A model generated the notes under the pieces. It ran no database searches. It saw only the letters and a program-made list of their open reading frames with translations, and had not been told where the DNA came from. A stretch of DNA of 64,000 nt from Chaetoderma sp. LZ-2023a (Eukaryota; Mollusca; Caudofoveata; Chaetodermatida; Chaetodermatidae), in the NCBI GenBank assembly GCA_034401795.1, contig CM067359.1:147380233-147444232 (forward strand), read 5' to 3'. Positions within the stretch are counted from its first letter, which is position 1. The number at the start of each line of letters is the position of its first letter. The position numbers and the translations under genes were made by a program. Below are positions 63,561-64,000 of the stretch, in pieces.

Positions 63561-64000
63561 AAACACGAAATTTGTTTTATCTTTGAATAATTTATTGTGG
63601 ATTAAGTCTATTTGTAGTATATCTAGCAAGTCAATGGATTATAACACGCATGCCACAGTATACTTTGTGGTGCATAGACTATGGGTTGGCTTATGCGGTA
63701 GTGTATGTTCATCAAAATGCTGTATGATATGGCCATGCATATGTCCGTGTTATGTTGCTGATTCACGTATGTGCGTATGCGTGTATCCATGTGTGCTGAT
63801 ATGATACAAATCACTAAAAATATACGAAATAATAACTAATGTCTCACACAATTATCCATACTTTGCCACGAAATATATGTCAGTGGCAGGCTCTCCTTGG
63901 CGTATGAATCTTTGGCCAATCACGTGATTTCGCTGTGTGAGAGACATTTGGAGGAAATGTTTAAATCGCGCCGCCCAATGGGAGAAGTATGGATGTGAAT
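63560..64000. other. No gene supported
   Basis: Moderate ORFs on both strands without recognisable motifs. Confidence 0.4.

Overview
This is a eukaryotic, metazoan window. It is AT-rich, intron-rich and heavily loaded with non-LTR retrotransposons, MITEs, trinucleotide microsatellites and a tRNA-derived satellite. There are no bacterial operons or ribosome binding sites, and the 500-N block at 54073-54572 is a scaffold gap. The repeat landscape suggests a marine invertebrate, but the sequence does not fix the species.

Two host genes can be rebuilt from exon sequence, splice sites and matching phases; both are on the minus strand. (1) A secreted CAP-superfamily (CRISP/antigen-5-like) gene runs from a TATA box near 31116 to a stop codon at 4783. 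It has six exons (31023-30861, 24992-24676, 8363-8202, 7203-7113, 5341-5196, 4899-4783) that join in phase to 331 codons plus stop: signal peptide, short Cys-rich segment, about 105 residues of Thr-rich mucin-like linker, a three-Cys antigen-5-like segment and a CAP domain. Its introns hold nearly all the mobile DNA of the left half. (2) Part of a cyclic-nucleotide-binding-domain gene lies at 59187-56763 in three in-phase exons, with a long insertion inside the domain; its ends are not found.

In CAP intron 2 there is a decayed RTE-like LINE (11985-8394, minus) whose 3' tail stops about 28 bp from the exon 3 splice acceptor. Next to it are two head-to-tail Tx1/L1-like LINEs (12412-18672 and 18727-24517, plus). 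Both are bounded at each end by (AGT)n, which suggests a non-LTR lineage that inserts into the AGT trinucleotide microsatellite. A 300-bp SINE-like segment at 40028-40334 also sits between two AGT tracts.

The right half is mostly intergenic. It holds fragments of a recurrent MITE family (TIR reading ATGGACCTTTCCAGTTT, an internal palindrome and repeated TGACGTCA motifs), a second palindromic MITE family, and a 347-bp tandem satellite carrying consensus A and B boxes (46822-54072). The satellite runs into the scaffold gap, and beyond the gap is a 0.7-kb GA tract. Degraded pieces of a protein family with HEEADT, DTDV, GCDTT and PPT/HI-R-A motifs and a Cys-rich tail occur at 61830-62640 and 3936-4230.

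All calls come from reading the sequence. Family names rest on motif recognition, not on searches. Boundaries of repeats are approximate unless a splice site or tract edge defines them.
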